From the NCBI GenBank assembly GCA_958510875.1, contig OY294067.1:281871242-281935241 (forward strand): a stretch of 64,000 nt of DNA, in the 5' to 3' direction. Under the pieces are notes generated by a model. It saw only the letters and a program-made list of their open reading frames with translations, was not told the DNA's origin and ran no database searches. The translations under genes were made by a program, and so were the position numbers. The DNA is from Endomychus coccineus (lineage: Eukaryota > Arthropoda > Insecta > Coleoptera > Endomychidae). This document shows, in pieces, positions 33,186-44,654 of this stretch. The first letter of the stretch is position 1, and every line of letters begins with the position of its first letter.

Positions 33186-33300
33186 TGTATTTCTATATTA
33201 TAAAAAATGATGTACGTTTTGTTTTCTTAGTATTATGCTTCTTTATTATGACTGAAAATAAAATAGGACCTATTTTTTTGACGTTTCGATAATATATTTT
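33186..33300 (-). repeat. PLE family A terminal repeat, degraded
   Basis: gtacgttttgttttcttagt through gactgaaaataaaatagg and tgacgtttcgataat matches the family A unit. It directly follows the RT remnant, so the nuclease has been deleted in this copy. Confidence 0.65.
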
Positions 33301-33640
33301 TATTTTTATCTTTTCCTGACCTAGTAGGGTGTACCATTTAGTTAGAACTCTGTTATCATTAGGTTTTCGTGCTAAATTTAAATCTAAAAAATGTATTTTA
33401 TTATTATTTTTCCAATTGTGAATTGTAATTTTTGGTGAAAAGAATTGAAAGAACTCAAAAATTCATCACATCATCAACATATCGTTTGAAGGAGGTTACA
33501 TTATATTTTAATAGAGGTATTACTTTTGTTCAAAGAATTCCATGACTATCTGGCCTATGATACTTGATATTGGAGAACCCATTGCAAATATAAAAACATC
33601 ACTTGTAAATGGATATCAACAAATATTCTCGCAGTTGTTT
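33301..33640 (-). pseudogene. Penelope-like element reverse transcriptase fragment
   Basis: Minus-strand reading gives FAMGSPISSIIGQIVMEFFE (the MGSPLS RT motif), then, in a shifted frame, YNVTSFKRYVDDVMNF with the YVDD catalytic box, and later KIHFLDLNLARKPNDNRVLT with the FLDL motif followed by TKWY. This is the RT palm and thumb of a PLE and the only RT piece joined to a family A repeat. Several frame breaks. Confidence 0.8.
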
Positions 33641-35744
33641 GATTGAGCTTTTATCATAATTTATATTTATATGTTGCACATTTCATTTAAATTTCAATCT
33701 CATTACCAATTATGTAATGTTAGACGTAATTGAAAAAAACATGATGTATTAAAAATACGAGTTTAATTGTAGCATTTGGACGTTATACGTTACATAAATG
33801 AGCAACTAGGAGCAAGATTATATTCTGTTTTAACATTTACATTACCGCAGTTTCAGGGTTGACCTCTTAAAGCTCCGAATTATTGGAAGTTGGACTGAAA
33901 GTAGAGTAGGGTGTAATAGGTGAAATTTGAATTTATGATGCAGCTTTAGTACCCTGAAAGATTACAAAAGTATGTTATTCGAAGTCGTTGCCATATTAGG
34001 AATATTATTATTGCACACTGGAAATTTATTGAGCGTGATATCATTCATTTAAGTCTTATTATTGGTTTCAAATATATATTTTCAGATAAAACTCCGAATA
34101 GGTATTGCTATGAAATTGCTTGTGTTTTTATAGTTTCAATATAATATTTATTTCAGTTGCCTGTTCATCAACTCATTCACTCTGCTCTCACTTCCGAAAA
34201 CTTCCCTGTCAAACGTCAAACTGCACCGGAGACATCTATTTGCGAGCGTCTTTCTTCTCACTTACAAGCTGATGATATTCGATGCTAAAATGTTCTTGAA
34301 TAATATTTAAAGCTGGACTTCGATTTGTAGTTGTGTTATATTCTAATGTTGATAGGAGCTCACAGGTGAATTATATTTAAATCGCTCAGAAAATTTCACA
34401 AAGAAAGACTCTTTCTTGTTATTTATCTATCCATAGAACATACAGCAATATGCTAAATCTGGTTGAGGAACTGACCAATTTCCAATTAAACTTCATTAAT
34501 AATTCAAACTCCAAGAACAGAATAGTAAGAAAAAAGAATTTAAAAAATATTAAATAACATTGACATTTAGATAAAAATACAGGAATAACACCAAAGCCAA
34601 GTTTGAAGCCGTTTTTCCATGCTGACAAGATCAAATTATTCAGTAGTGCATTTTGAGGGTATCTCCTATTGGGATAAGCACTACCGATTCGATATAAGAG
34701 TTCATATTAATGTCACCCGCAGTAGATAAAGGTGCTATATGTGCTAGCATACTCGAACGAATTGGGGTTTCGAGTGATAGAATTAGAGTGAGGATCAACC
34801 ACATCCAGGTTATTGTCGAACATGAGGTCCAGAGTTTTGTATTCCCTAGAAAAAAATAATGTTCTCTACATGTGCATTAAAGGACGTTGAGAGTCAAAGA
34901 TAACCCCAGTATTTTTGAGCGTAAATACTCGAGGCAGAGGAATGTTACTAATGCTGTTTGGAAACAGCAGTGGCGACTTGCTCCTGCTTCAAAGTGCATT
35001 TGGAAATATTCATATCTAGCGCGTTTGATGTTTGATTGGCACTATAAGTGTAACATATTTAGATCCTCCTACAATAAACTGGTTGCATGCACCTGAACTC
35101 CCGCTACAACAGATTCCGCAAATTGCGTTATGCGTGCCAGTTGGGTATGTTGCCGTTGATCTTCGTTTATTATTAATAGACTGCTTCATTTTCGACTTTT
35201 CGAAAGTATATTTGTTAATATTCTGTTATTCATTTTCAAATTCAAACGTGGAAACTAAGAATCATGATCGAATAGTGAGTTTCTTGGAATCGAACGGCTA
35301 CACGTTGAATAAAATTTAGATTTTTCTACAAATCGTAATTTCGTACTGAATATAATTTTTGTTAGTTACAATCCTTTTCATATGCTTTATATTATTGGCA
35401 CTGAAGTTCGCTTCATGCCAAGAAATTATTTTGCGTATTGGCATATTATGTTGAAATGCACTTGATGATCTCGATTGAAAATTAACTGCCTTCCTTGTTT
35501 CAATGGTGTATAAAATTATTTGATATTTAATTAATATCTCTAACATTTATTAGGGATTATAATGAACTATCAAAATTATGCCACTCCATAATAAAACATG
35601 TATATACTATATACTATAAAAGAGTTCATACTGTTGATGCACATAAAACTATAAATGAAAAATAATCACCCTTATCCACTAAAAATACTCTTAAAGTACT
35701 GAGGACCTATCGGCTACCAAGTATATTATATTATATATGTTTAT
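33641..35744. other. No recognisable feature
   Basis: AT-rich; frames of 69-95 codons at 34419-34634, 34887-35319 and 35316-35546 have no motifs. Confidence 0.3.
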
Positions 35745-35751
35745 AGTTTAC

Positions 35752-35783
<32 letters not shown>

Positions 35784-37858
35784 TCTCAAAAGAAACAATA
35801 TGTAGTTTAAAAGAAAAGAAAACAAACATTTTTGTATTAGAGATACAGTCAAAGGGAAGGGAAAAATGTGCATGCATTATGACAAGTGTATAAAAGTCAT
35901 GCATACATCATTACTAGTACATATTTTATATTATAAGTAAGAACTAATTAAATAAAAAAAAGATAAGATACATAATTTTACATGTTGCGTGCGTAGCCAT
36001 CATATTCTAGAAGAGAGTATGGTTCGCACTCACACAAAATTTTTAAAATGCCATTCCTAAATTTAGCTATGGCAAGGGATCCTTCGCGAAACTCAGCGGG
36101 AAGCACGTTAAAAAATTTAATTGCTCCATAATGTGTCCCACATTCAGTCAAGTTAAGATTGTGAGAGGGATATCTGTAACTTTTGTTTACGTTTCTTGTC
36201 TCATATCGATGTACTATTTTATCGTTTGCAAAAGAAGATTTATCATGTACTTTTAAAAACATAAGACATTCAAAAATGTAAGCCCCATACACCGTGAGAA
36301 GGTTAAGCTTTTTGAAAGTACCCCTGCAAGTTTCGTCATGTTTTTGACGTGTCATTATTCTGACAGCTCGTTTTTGGATTTTGAAGATTTCTTCAATATG
36401 GGAAGTTCCTCCCCATAGTAAAATACTATATTTCATGACAGAAAAGAAATTCGCATAGTATATAGTTTTTAGTATGTCTAAATTAAAATTATTTCTTAGC
36501 ACTCTGAGTGCGTAGCATGTCTTATTCAACCTAGAGCCTAGAGAAGCAACCTCGTCATCCCAACTTAAGTGCTCATCTAACATGACACCTAACATTTTTG
36601 TTTTTTTGCAAACCTCCAGGTCCGTCTGAGACAGTGTCAAGGTAGGTGGAGATTCTACATTTGATTGTCGTGTTTTAAAGATTACACATGATGTTTTAGA
36701 CTCGTTCAGAATTAATTGATTAGAATTAAACCAATCCTTGACATTGTCCCAGTCATTCCCGTGGCTTGTAATATCAGCGATTTCTTTGGCTTTTATTGAA
36801 ACGTTACTATCATCGGCATAGTTTACAATATTAAAGTTTGTGGAGTTGTTTGAGGATAGATTGTTTATATACACTAGGAAAAATAATGGTCCAAGCACAC
36901 TGCCCTGTGGCACGCCAGTCAGCATATCCTTTATTTCCGATTCATAGCATTCGTTGTCATTTTTTATAATAACTTTTTGACCTCTGTGGGAAAGGTAACT
37001 TACACATAAATCGTGCACATTTGATCGGATGCCTGCTGCGTGCAATTTTTGTAATAAAATTTTCCGGTTAATGACATCGAACGCTTTCGATAAATCGAGA
37101 AAAAGGCCAACCACTATGTTTCCCTTGTCTAGGGCATTGTAAAGTTGCTGAACAAAGGCAAACAGAGCCGTGTGTGTGGACCTTCCTTTTAGAAAACCAT
37201 GCTGAAAATTGTTGAAGAAATGTGTACTTTTAAAAAAACTTGATAGGCGATTGGCTAGAATAGTTTCAAAAATTTTTGCAATTGTCGGAATTAAGCTTAT
37301 AGGCCTGTAATTCTTGAGATCATTTTTGTCACCCTTTTTGTAAATTGGGATGACGAGGGCGATCTTCCAGGCGTTCGGAAAGACCCCCTGCTTTACACAG
37401 CTGTTGAACAATTTTAGAAGAGGCTGCCTGATCTCTGACAGTATTTGTTTGACAATACATGGCGATAATCCATCCCACCCTGCACTATTTTTATTTTTTA
37501 ATTTTTGCACCACAGCGGCAATTTCAGCTTCAGAAATGTCAATGAAAAACATAGATTTTTCGGATATTTCGCTTTGTGCGTTAACTTTTCCTTTGTTCAC
37601 TTTATTCAATAAATGGGATAATTCAGTAAAAATATTATTAAATTTATCCGGTAAATTTTCAAGGTCAATATTGTCAGGGATCACTGCTGTCCCTTCCTTA
37701 CTTTTTTGTTTCAAAGGTTTACCTAAAGAGTCATGTACAAGAGACCACATACATTTGCCCTTATTCGCCGATGCGTTAATTTTGGAGGTATAGTAATTTA
37801 CTTTTTCAGAGTCTAATTTATATTTATAGATCGAATGAAATTCGTTAAACTGCAAACT
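35745..37858 (-). mobile_element. 5'-truncated Jockey/CR1-superfamily retrotransposon
   Basis: The 3' end carries a microsatellite tail: five to six AAACT units on the minus strand (plus strand tttag repeats at 35753-35779), typical of CR1/Jockey-group elements. The 5' end is abrupt near 37858, three codons after a stop. Endonuclease and linker are missing. Coding frame is 35978-37855. Confidence 0.7.
35978..37855 (-). CDS. Non-LTR retrotransposon reverse transcriptase, open 625 codons
   Basis: The uninterrupted frame has the RT motifs in order: AGWDGLSPCIVKQIL (~125-139), IPIYKKGDKNDLKNYRPISL (~169-188), FQHGFLKGRSTHTALF (~217-232), GLFLDLSKAFDVINR (~250-264), GVPQGSVLGPLFF (~314-326) and the catalytic YADD (346-349). 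These are followed by the thumb (KTKMLGVMLDEHLSW) and the conserved 3' block IFKIQKRAVRIMTRQ with VHRYETRN and AIKFFNVLP. No RNase H. The frame has no ATG at its 5' end (TTG at 37855), as expected for a truncated copy. Lack of stops suggests a young insertion. It lacks its endonuclease so is unlikely to move alone. Confidence 0.85.
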   Translation of the reverse strand: MQFNEFHSIYKYKLDSEKVNYYTSKINASANKGKCMWSLVHDSLGKPLKQKSKEGTAVIPDNIDLENLPDKFNNIFTELSHLLNKVNKGKVNAQSEISEKSMFFIDISEAEIAAVVQKLKNKNSAGWDGLSPCIVKQILSEIRQPLLKLFNSCVKQGVFPNAWKIALVIPIYKKGDKNDLKNYRPISLIPTIAKIFETILANRLSSFFKSTHFFNNFQHGFLKGRSTHTALFAFVQQLYNALDKGNIVVGLFLDLSKAFDVINRKILLQKLHAAGIRSNVHDLCVSYLSHRGQKVIIKNDNECYESEIKDMLTGVPQGSVLGPLFFLVYINNLSSNNSTNFNIVNYADDSNVSIKAKEIADITSHGNDWDNVKDWFNSNQLILNESKTSCVIFKTRQSNVESPPTLTLSQTDLEVCKKTKMLGVMLDEHLSWDDEVASLGSRLNKTCYALRVLRNNFNLDILKTIYYANFFSVMKYSILLWGGTSHIEEIFKIQKRAVRIMTRQKHDETCRGTFKKLNLLTVYGAYIFECLMFLKVHDKSSFANDKIVHRYETRNVNKSYRYPSHNLNLTECGTHYGAIKFFNVLPAEFREGSLAIAKFRNGILKILCECEPYSLLEYDGYARNM

Positions 37859-38729
37859 ACTCTATACTGAATATTGAAATAATCTAATATGTAGTGAAAT
37901 TTGCATTTCCTATCGGAAGGTTACTATATAATAGGTGTGTCCCATAAAATAAAACGGAGATCAGAACTGATACTTCTGTTTATAAAGTTCCTTTGCGTTT
38001 ATTTTTTTTCATTTCTTTTCAGAACAATGCTTCAATTCATTTAAATTCATATAACAATCATACGAGTGCCTTAGTTTCAACACTGAAAATTTCACAGGGA
38101 AGCCAAAAAGTTATTGATGTAGTAAAATGTTCAAATGATTGCTTCTAGACTAATAACACTAACGCTGATTTAATCAGAAATCAAATATTCGTTGTGCACC
38201 CCTATTTTTAGTCTGATTTTTCGTAGGATTTGACTGCATTTGAAACATTAGACTAAGGAAACACATATGTTTCTACTATAGAAACCAAATGATACAATCA
38301 AATCGTAAATCGAAAATTTTGGAGGGGGCCAGTTTTCAAACCAAGGTAGTCGTGTATAATTTTAATTGCGATGACAATAATGATGAATTATATCTCGGTC
38401 ATAAATTTATGAATCCAGGAGGGGCAAGCAAAAAGTAAGCATTAAACCAAACTGGAAACCTTAGAGTAGTGTCTTCGTCACTATAAGAGTCGAGGTCTAA
38501 TTCACTGGTAAACAAAAATTGTAACCTTGTCGTGCCACATGTATTTTTATGATATCTTTATTTTAATAGGTGGTTGGCAGTAAAAACAAACATTAAAAAA
38601 ATCTCCTAGCCAAGAATTTTATTCTCTTGAGTAATTTAAAATATTTCAAAAAAAAACAGTGACCTCCTAAAGTAAAAAAGTTTCATTATGAAGTTACGAT
38701 CTAAGATTTTTCAGCAAATTTAGCTCCTA
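37859..38729. other. No recognisable feature
   Basis: ataggtgtgtcccataaaat at 37931 resembles a mariner-type terminus but has no partner. Otherwise unassigned. Confidence 0.3.
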
Positions 38730-39800
38730 GTTGGTCCCTTTTGATCATTCAGACGGCAATCTGCTAACATATTTCGGTTCCATTTGGCCTGGTAACTTTT
38801 TCCATCTTAGAAATGTCCTGTTGGAAGCTTTCTCCGTGCTCATCGCTCACAGCCCCCAAATTCTCAGGAGCCCAGGTGTGAGTCTAACAAATGAATCTTG
38901 AGTGACATGTTGCAACTTAATGCTTGATAAGCCAACAATAGCTTGCAAAGACTCTCACTCTTATGGTTACCCAAAAAATCTGCAACAACGTGCTTAATCT
39001 TTTAAAAAGTTGTTGCAAATTTCCTCTAAATCGCTCAATTTTATTCGAATACCGGATCTTTAATCAACTCCTACGAAAATACCCTCTTTTATCTATGCAT
39101 CACTCATTTTGGGGAATTTTTCTTTTAGATACAAAATCCACTCCCTTTGCTATCCATTGCCTTTACAACATTCTTGATCAGGACTAATTTGATGTGCAAT
39201 GGTGGAAGAATTATATCAGATGGCTCTACAAGGGGTAAATTACTTCAAAATTTTTTTGTCCAGGATTTAAGATGCACCCGTAGGTCATATTTTTTGTGAT
39301 GTGGTTTGTTATGTCTCGACTGTCCCATTCACATAAAAAGCAGCAGAATTTAGTATAACCAGCTGAAGTCCGAGTAATAGGGCAACAACTTTTAAATCGC
39401 CACAGATTTTGAAAGAATATGTACTACTTGATTTTTTCAAGTAACAACTTCATGTTTTCATAAGTTTCTTTCATATTAGCAGTATGGGCCAGAGGTACAG
39501 AAGGAAGTATATTTCCGCTATGCAGTAACACTGCTTTTAGTTTCAGAAGAGTCAATGAATAAACGCCACTGGGAGGTATCAAAATCGATTTCCAAAATCT
39601 TCATAATCCAATTTATATCATTGATCCTAATAATTCTGTCCAAATCAAGGGTACAGCAAACGGCATATGACGGCACCCTTTCTTCCAATCGGTTAAATTC
39701 TTCACACGCGTTATGTAACAAATATGAGGGGCCAAGGATTTGTTTTGACAGGCCACAGCGAAATCAAAATACCGATGATAACTCTCCAAGACTAGTTTTG
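38730..39800 (-). pseudogene. Degraded copy of a multi-copy arthropod TE-like protein
   Basis: Minus-strand pieces align by eye to one uncharacterised protein family that is many-copy in aphids and other arthropods: WRLFIDSSETKLKAVLLHSG, VPLAHTANMKETYENMKLLL, SAGYTKFCCFLCEWDSRD, PPLHIKLVLIKNVVKAMDSK, IKEGIFVG, and GAVSDEHGESFQQDISKMEK, spread over three frames with many stops. CFLCEWDSRD looks like a metal-binding core. I know of no assigned function; many copies and decay suggest a transposon passenger or transposase. Upstream (39800-39720) the frame is also broken. Confidence 0.6.
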
Positions 39801-39952
39801 AGAAATTGCGTCTTTGTTTTTTGAAAGACAGTTCACCACAAACATAACAAAAAGAGTTAGGATTTCTAATAAACTTTCTCGATATATTAACGCAGACTAC
39901 TTCTTCGCGACTATTTCTTCGCGAATGTTCCTTTGCTTTTATTGCCGTAGTA

Positions 39953-40139
39953 CTAGTTATAAGTATATCTTGAACAGTAGACTTCCTCGGATCGCTAATC
40001 TTGAAACTGTCAGCTTCAGTTCAAGCCTCAAGCCTGTCCTGAAGAAGCCACCTGTAATGGTTGGCGAAACGTCTGCATCAAGTGGCTATTGTGACGCGGA
40101 ATTTATGCGGAAGCCGAGGAATTTTCTAGTTATAAGTAT
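39953..40139 (+). mobile_element. 159-bp element with 14-bp target duplication and hammerhead-like core
   Basis: ctagttataagtat occurs at 39953-39966 and again at 40126-40139, flanking 159 bp. The insert begins atcttgaacagtagacttcc and ends ccgaggaatttt; TTCCTCGG near the start and CCGAGGAA near the end are inverted. In the middle (40039-40072) are CTGAAGA, an extra A, GCCACC/GGTTGGC arms around TGTAAT, then GAAACGTC, a hammerhead-like core without a matching stem I. A relative at 53491-53618 shares both ends. No coding capacity. Long target duplication argues for target-primed retrotransposition (PLE- or LINE-driven). Confidence 0.65.
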
Positions 40140-40309
40140 TACCGTATCACAAGAAAACTGAAGCTTCAATTAGCCAAAACTGCAGTTTAATAATGAGGGT
40201 AATTTGGAAAAACAGTATTAGCTATCAAAGTTCGTGTGGCATGACTAGTGCTGACCAGTGACCTTTGTTGTTGTCACATCCAAAAAAAAAAAAAATTCAA
40301 TTTCAATTT

Positions 40310-40740
40310 TTTGTCAGATGAATTTTAGGTAAACAAAATCAAGGATATATTTAACACACACGGCATAACTCAAGAGGTAAAAACGTTCACCAGAATCACG
40401 AATACAAGTAAAACACTGATTGATTATGTACTAACAAATTTTGAAAATAGTCGAGTAAATGTTCTGGATGACCCAAAAATTACTGATCACTCTGTAATAG
40501 CAATAAAATGTTTCTATTCTGAAAAAATTAACTTCAGTAACAAATGTACAAAAACTGTAAGAAGATTAACTGAACAAAATCTTGATAATATCAACTTAAA
40601 CTAAATCAGCTGCAATTTTTTGATGAGTAGTACCAATATCAATGATATTTATATTAATTTAAAAGAACACTTTAATCAAGTTGTAAATGAAATGGCTCCC
40701 TTGAAAACAATTATTCATCATGAAATTCAATAATTCCTGT
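40310..40740 (+). pseudogene. Non-LTR retrotransposon APE endonuclease C-terminus and linker
   Basis: The plus-strand frame from about 40337 reads KIKDIFNTHGITQEVKTFTR, TSKTLIDYVLTNFENSRVNV and DDPKITDHSVIAIK, the last blocks of an APE-type endonuclease (the D-H pair near the end is catalytic in the family). A linker follows (VRRLTEQNLDNINLN) to a stop, then more in-frame linker to about 40735. RT is absent. It could be the missing part of an element like that at 35745-37858, but in opposite orientation. Confidence 0.7.
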
Positions 40741-42059
40741 GGCGATACATTATCAATCCATGTTTTTAGAACAAGTTCGAATCCTGATTCTGGTGGTTTT
40801 ATCATCAGTACGCACTACCAATATGGATATTACGTTTGTTTCATAAATATGCAACCACACCAGGCCTCACTATGTAATTATAAATATGAGGTAATATATT
40901 AAAAGTAACAATCATAACTTTCTGCTGCAAGTGGCATTTTGCATTAAGTTTATAATAATAGGATGATACTAAAAGATGTATCAAAGAAATACGACTGTAA
41001 GCAGCGCCTAGTATGTGGATTTAATGTGCTTTTAAGCGTAATAGTGTGCTTAGTATAAAGTTGTTTACATTTCCTAATATTAACTTGATACAACACTATT
41101 TGTGTTGCTCAGGTTGTTAGGGGTATCTTTCGGGTTACACATTGTTTGTTCATGGTGACCTATGGAATTTTGAACTATATAATGTAACCTTTCGCAAACA
41201 TGTTTAATTACATGTCACATCAGTGTGAGAATTCGATTGTTCGTATTTTTCGTATTGGAAAGGAGATTTTCTCCGATATTAAACCGTCTGTTATAAAGAA
41301 ATCCGGGTTTACGACGTCATTCGATGAGTTTTCCCCAGTACTATTGTAATTGTTCTTTTGAAATACTATGTCAATTGGAAATTACGGTTCCTTGAGCGAT
41401 ATATTGGATCAAAAGCTATTGTTAAGTCGTTTCATCTGAAATTGACATTCTATAAGAAGGAAATATGATTTTATCTCTTCTGTCCCTCTGATATCCGATT
41501 CATCTTTTCAGGGAAATAAGCTCCGCCGGAGTGGTGATAAATTCTTGTTCGCTATTGTGTAACGTTTATAGGATGAGTTGACAAAGGCATTAGGCATAGA
41601 ATTGACCTCTTGGAAAACGATCTAGATAAATCTGATGACAAACTGGAATTTGTTAGATATTGGAAGTTATTTAACATTCTGATTACGTGAAATTTGCCGG
41701 TCTTCATAGTTTGTAAATTCAACTCTCAGAATTGGCGTATATTCTGAGATACTTGTTTGAGTTCATAAAAATTTGATTTACTGGTAAATATAAATAAAAT
41801 TCCTTGAATTAATATTCACAAAATGTCATCACTTTTGTTACTCTTGAATCATTCAATATAATATAGTACGCCGATTCCTTGGAATGAAGTTTGATATAAT
41901 ATTACGACAATGATATTCCATTTCGCTTCAACATTTAGTAAATATATTCCCACAATTTGAGTTTTCGAACATCTCGACTATTTGACGCTGAAAATAAAAA
42001 GTATCTTACATTATTACATAATTTCACGTTTCCAGTTATTTTAGTTTTACTTTTTTACT
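40741..42059. other. No recognisable feature
   Basis: AT-rich, no frames above 60 codons apart from 40720-40902. Nothing assigned. Confidence 0.3.
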
Positions 42060-42570
42060 TTTTCTGACGCTGTATATAATTGGGTTTTCTATGTACGCCG
42101 GTGTTAGACGATCCACAGAAACCAGGTTCAGGGAATTATCGTCCAAAACATTAAATACTTTATCTGCTTCATGTATAAGCTCAAAACGTCCTAGGGGGTT
42201 GTAACTAACATTCTGTTAGCTCTGACAAAAACAAATTTACAAGCTAACAAATCTTTGGGAAATAAACACTCTAGTTGGTTACGGAACTAAATTTTGAAAA
42301 AATAAACAGATTCGTTTTGAAAAATCTGATGTAGCTGATTAGCAATAGTGGGAAGGAAAATCTCCAGCAATTGTTGGCCATGGGCAAGTTCTGCCGAAGA
42401 ACATTCAACAGCTTGTTTTACAACAGAGTGAAAATTTGATAACTCGTCTGGCCTATGAATTGAATTTTGGGAGGCCGTAATTGTCTTGAAAAGGCTCTAC
42501 CATATCCCATCACTTTGTGGATGACTGATTATGATCTTTGGATTAACTTCTAGATCGATTTCTTGTGAAA
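42060..42570 (-). pseudogene. Ty3/Gypsy integrase C-terminal remnant
   Basis: Minus-strand pieces in order: HPQSDGIW (integrase core end), CSSAELAHGQQL, DLLACKFVFVRANRM, and finally EADKVFNVLDDNSLNLVSVD followed by RLTPAYIENP, the GPY/F-type end of a Gypsy integrase. Stops and frame changes occur between the blocks. No LTR could be matched nearby with certainty; 50528-51108 is a possible LTR of some Gypsy element. Confidence 0.65.
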
Positions 42571-44654
42571 TTATGATTGTCATCTCGGCTTGTTTTGTAA
42601 TTTTTATTGATTTACCTCATTTCCTGAACAGTTAATTTTAAATCCGGAATTAGTTGAAACATATTTGATTCTTTTATAGTACCCCAAATATCATCACCAA
42701 TAAGCAATAACTCAGCTATATTGTTTTTATTGGGGGTACTAAAACAATGCCCTAGCAGGAGTTCTCTTAACCAGATCATTTTCAATAATAATCCTTTTTC
42801 GACCGTTGATTAAGTTTGTAAAAGGTCTTGGTGGCCTGCCATGTAGTAACAGCGTGATTTTACAGGTAAGTACCCTAAACCTACACAACCAAACCCTGAG
42901 TGGTAAGGCGTAATCAAGGGATTAAGTACTCATTATCGTCAGAAGCGAATTAATAACATACAGGTCAAAATGACTCTAGGAATCGATTAGAGTGTATATC
43001 CGCGACACCATCACCTTTAAGCTAATCGGAGATAATAACCTTTTTGCGATTTATTATCGTTAGTCCAATTCAGGGGTCACTTGTTAGTATACTTCCTGTG
43101 AAATTACATGTTTCAAAATTACGATTTTGTTCCTAAGATGTTGTTGATATAAAAGTTATACGAGCCATCATCATAACATGCTTGTCATGCTAATATTATT
43201 ATTTTAAGATTAAATAGTACTTTAAAAATAACGCCAGTTGCTACAATCTATTCGACTAAATTTTGCATGGCAGTTATTGTAAAGCGTTGTTCAGTAAGTA
43301 GATTTAGTGATATGTTTAGGGTATATCATGTGTATATAAAAAATAATGCTGGGTGAAATAGTGAAAGTGCTCATGGATTCAATGTAAGTTTCTTTGAAAA
43401 TGATCAATCATTTATCAAATTTAGCGGATTTCAGTTTTTGGGATTATTTCCAATCTATAAATATAAGTATTTTTATTTCAGTAATTGCTTTAGAATGTTT
43501 TCTAAAATAGAGATGAAACAAATTGTTTATATTGACTAAGCACTGATTAATTGATATGCATACATTTTTCCACTTCTTCGGACAATGTCAACAATAGTAT
43601 CCGTTTTTTATTGCTGTTTACTCATATTTGATTGGTTACTTAAATTAAATAACTTATAAAATCGTTTTCACTAGTTTAATAAATAAATGTGACTATAGTT
43701 TCGCTAACACAGTATCTTCTTCAAACAAATATTACAAAGTACTAACTTACTAAAAAAGAGGATAGATCGTTATTGGAATTCTACCTAATCAGTCAGAAAC
43801 GAAGAACTTTCAAAAAACGGATCAAAGAACAGACGTAGTTTCATTAATAATAAATCGGATTCAACCTTCGCAGAACATTAAATTATGGAAAACCATAACT
43901 TTAATGATAATTTCAAGATTTTACAGATTCAGAATAAAAATAATACATTTAATTTGCTTGAATCCCTGGAAAAATAATATGAATCTGATATTGAAGGATC
44001 AACAAATGCTTGACCATTCATCTCCCTTGTTAGATTTCACTATTTATTTATCTCTGTTTGGGTTAAACCCAATGGTAAAATATTTAATTATTAAACTAGT
44101 GAAAATCGAACTTTTAATGGTTATTTTATTTAAGTTTAGAATGGATTTTCATCACGTAATGGCTGATTCTATTCAATATTAGATTCCTCGTGAACTCTGT
44201 TTTGGTATTGGAATTGATTTTCAATCGTATGAGAATAAAGTGCTATATGAATAGTCGGTTATTTGATGTTCTTTGATTTTCAAGCGTTGTTATTTTGAAT
44301 ACATTCTCGTCCGGCCACACTGAAATGTCGAAAGTCGATGGATGAGAGAAAAATGTTTGTCCAACGATTTTGTCATGTTTACTCAATGGGATATGTATGT
44401 GTCACATGTTAAATATTCAATCTCTTATATCTGCAATAAATCGCGTTATTTGGCAGGTACTGATCAAGATCAAAGTAAATACCTACTACATTTTCGAACA
44501 TTCATTTCATACATATATATGGATATTATAAGTGAATTCATAAATTTCAAAACTTGGAAACGAATCAACACACAGATCAGAGCACACCACAAATCGTAAT
44601 CCTAAAACATCTCACCACTGTAAATTGGAAAAAACTTTACAGAAACTTCAAAAA
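42571..44654. other. No confident gene
   Basis: 43885-44182 plus carries scraps (NFKILQIQNKNNTFNLLESL, then ESDIEGSTNA) that look like a retroelement polyprotein but I cannot place them. 42571-42900 may be further upstream Gypsy pol sequence, unreadable. Confidence 0.25.

Noticed and set aside
37350..37793. 147-codon plus-strand frame
   Set aside because: Antisense to the intact RT frame; no motifs.
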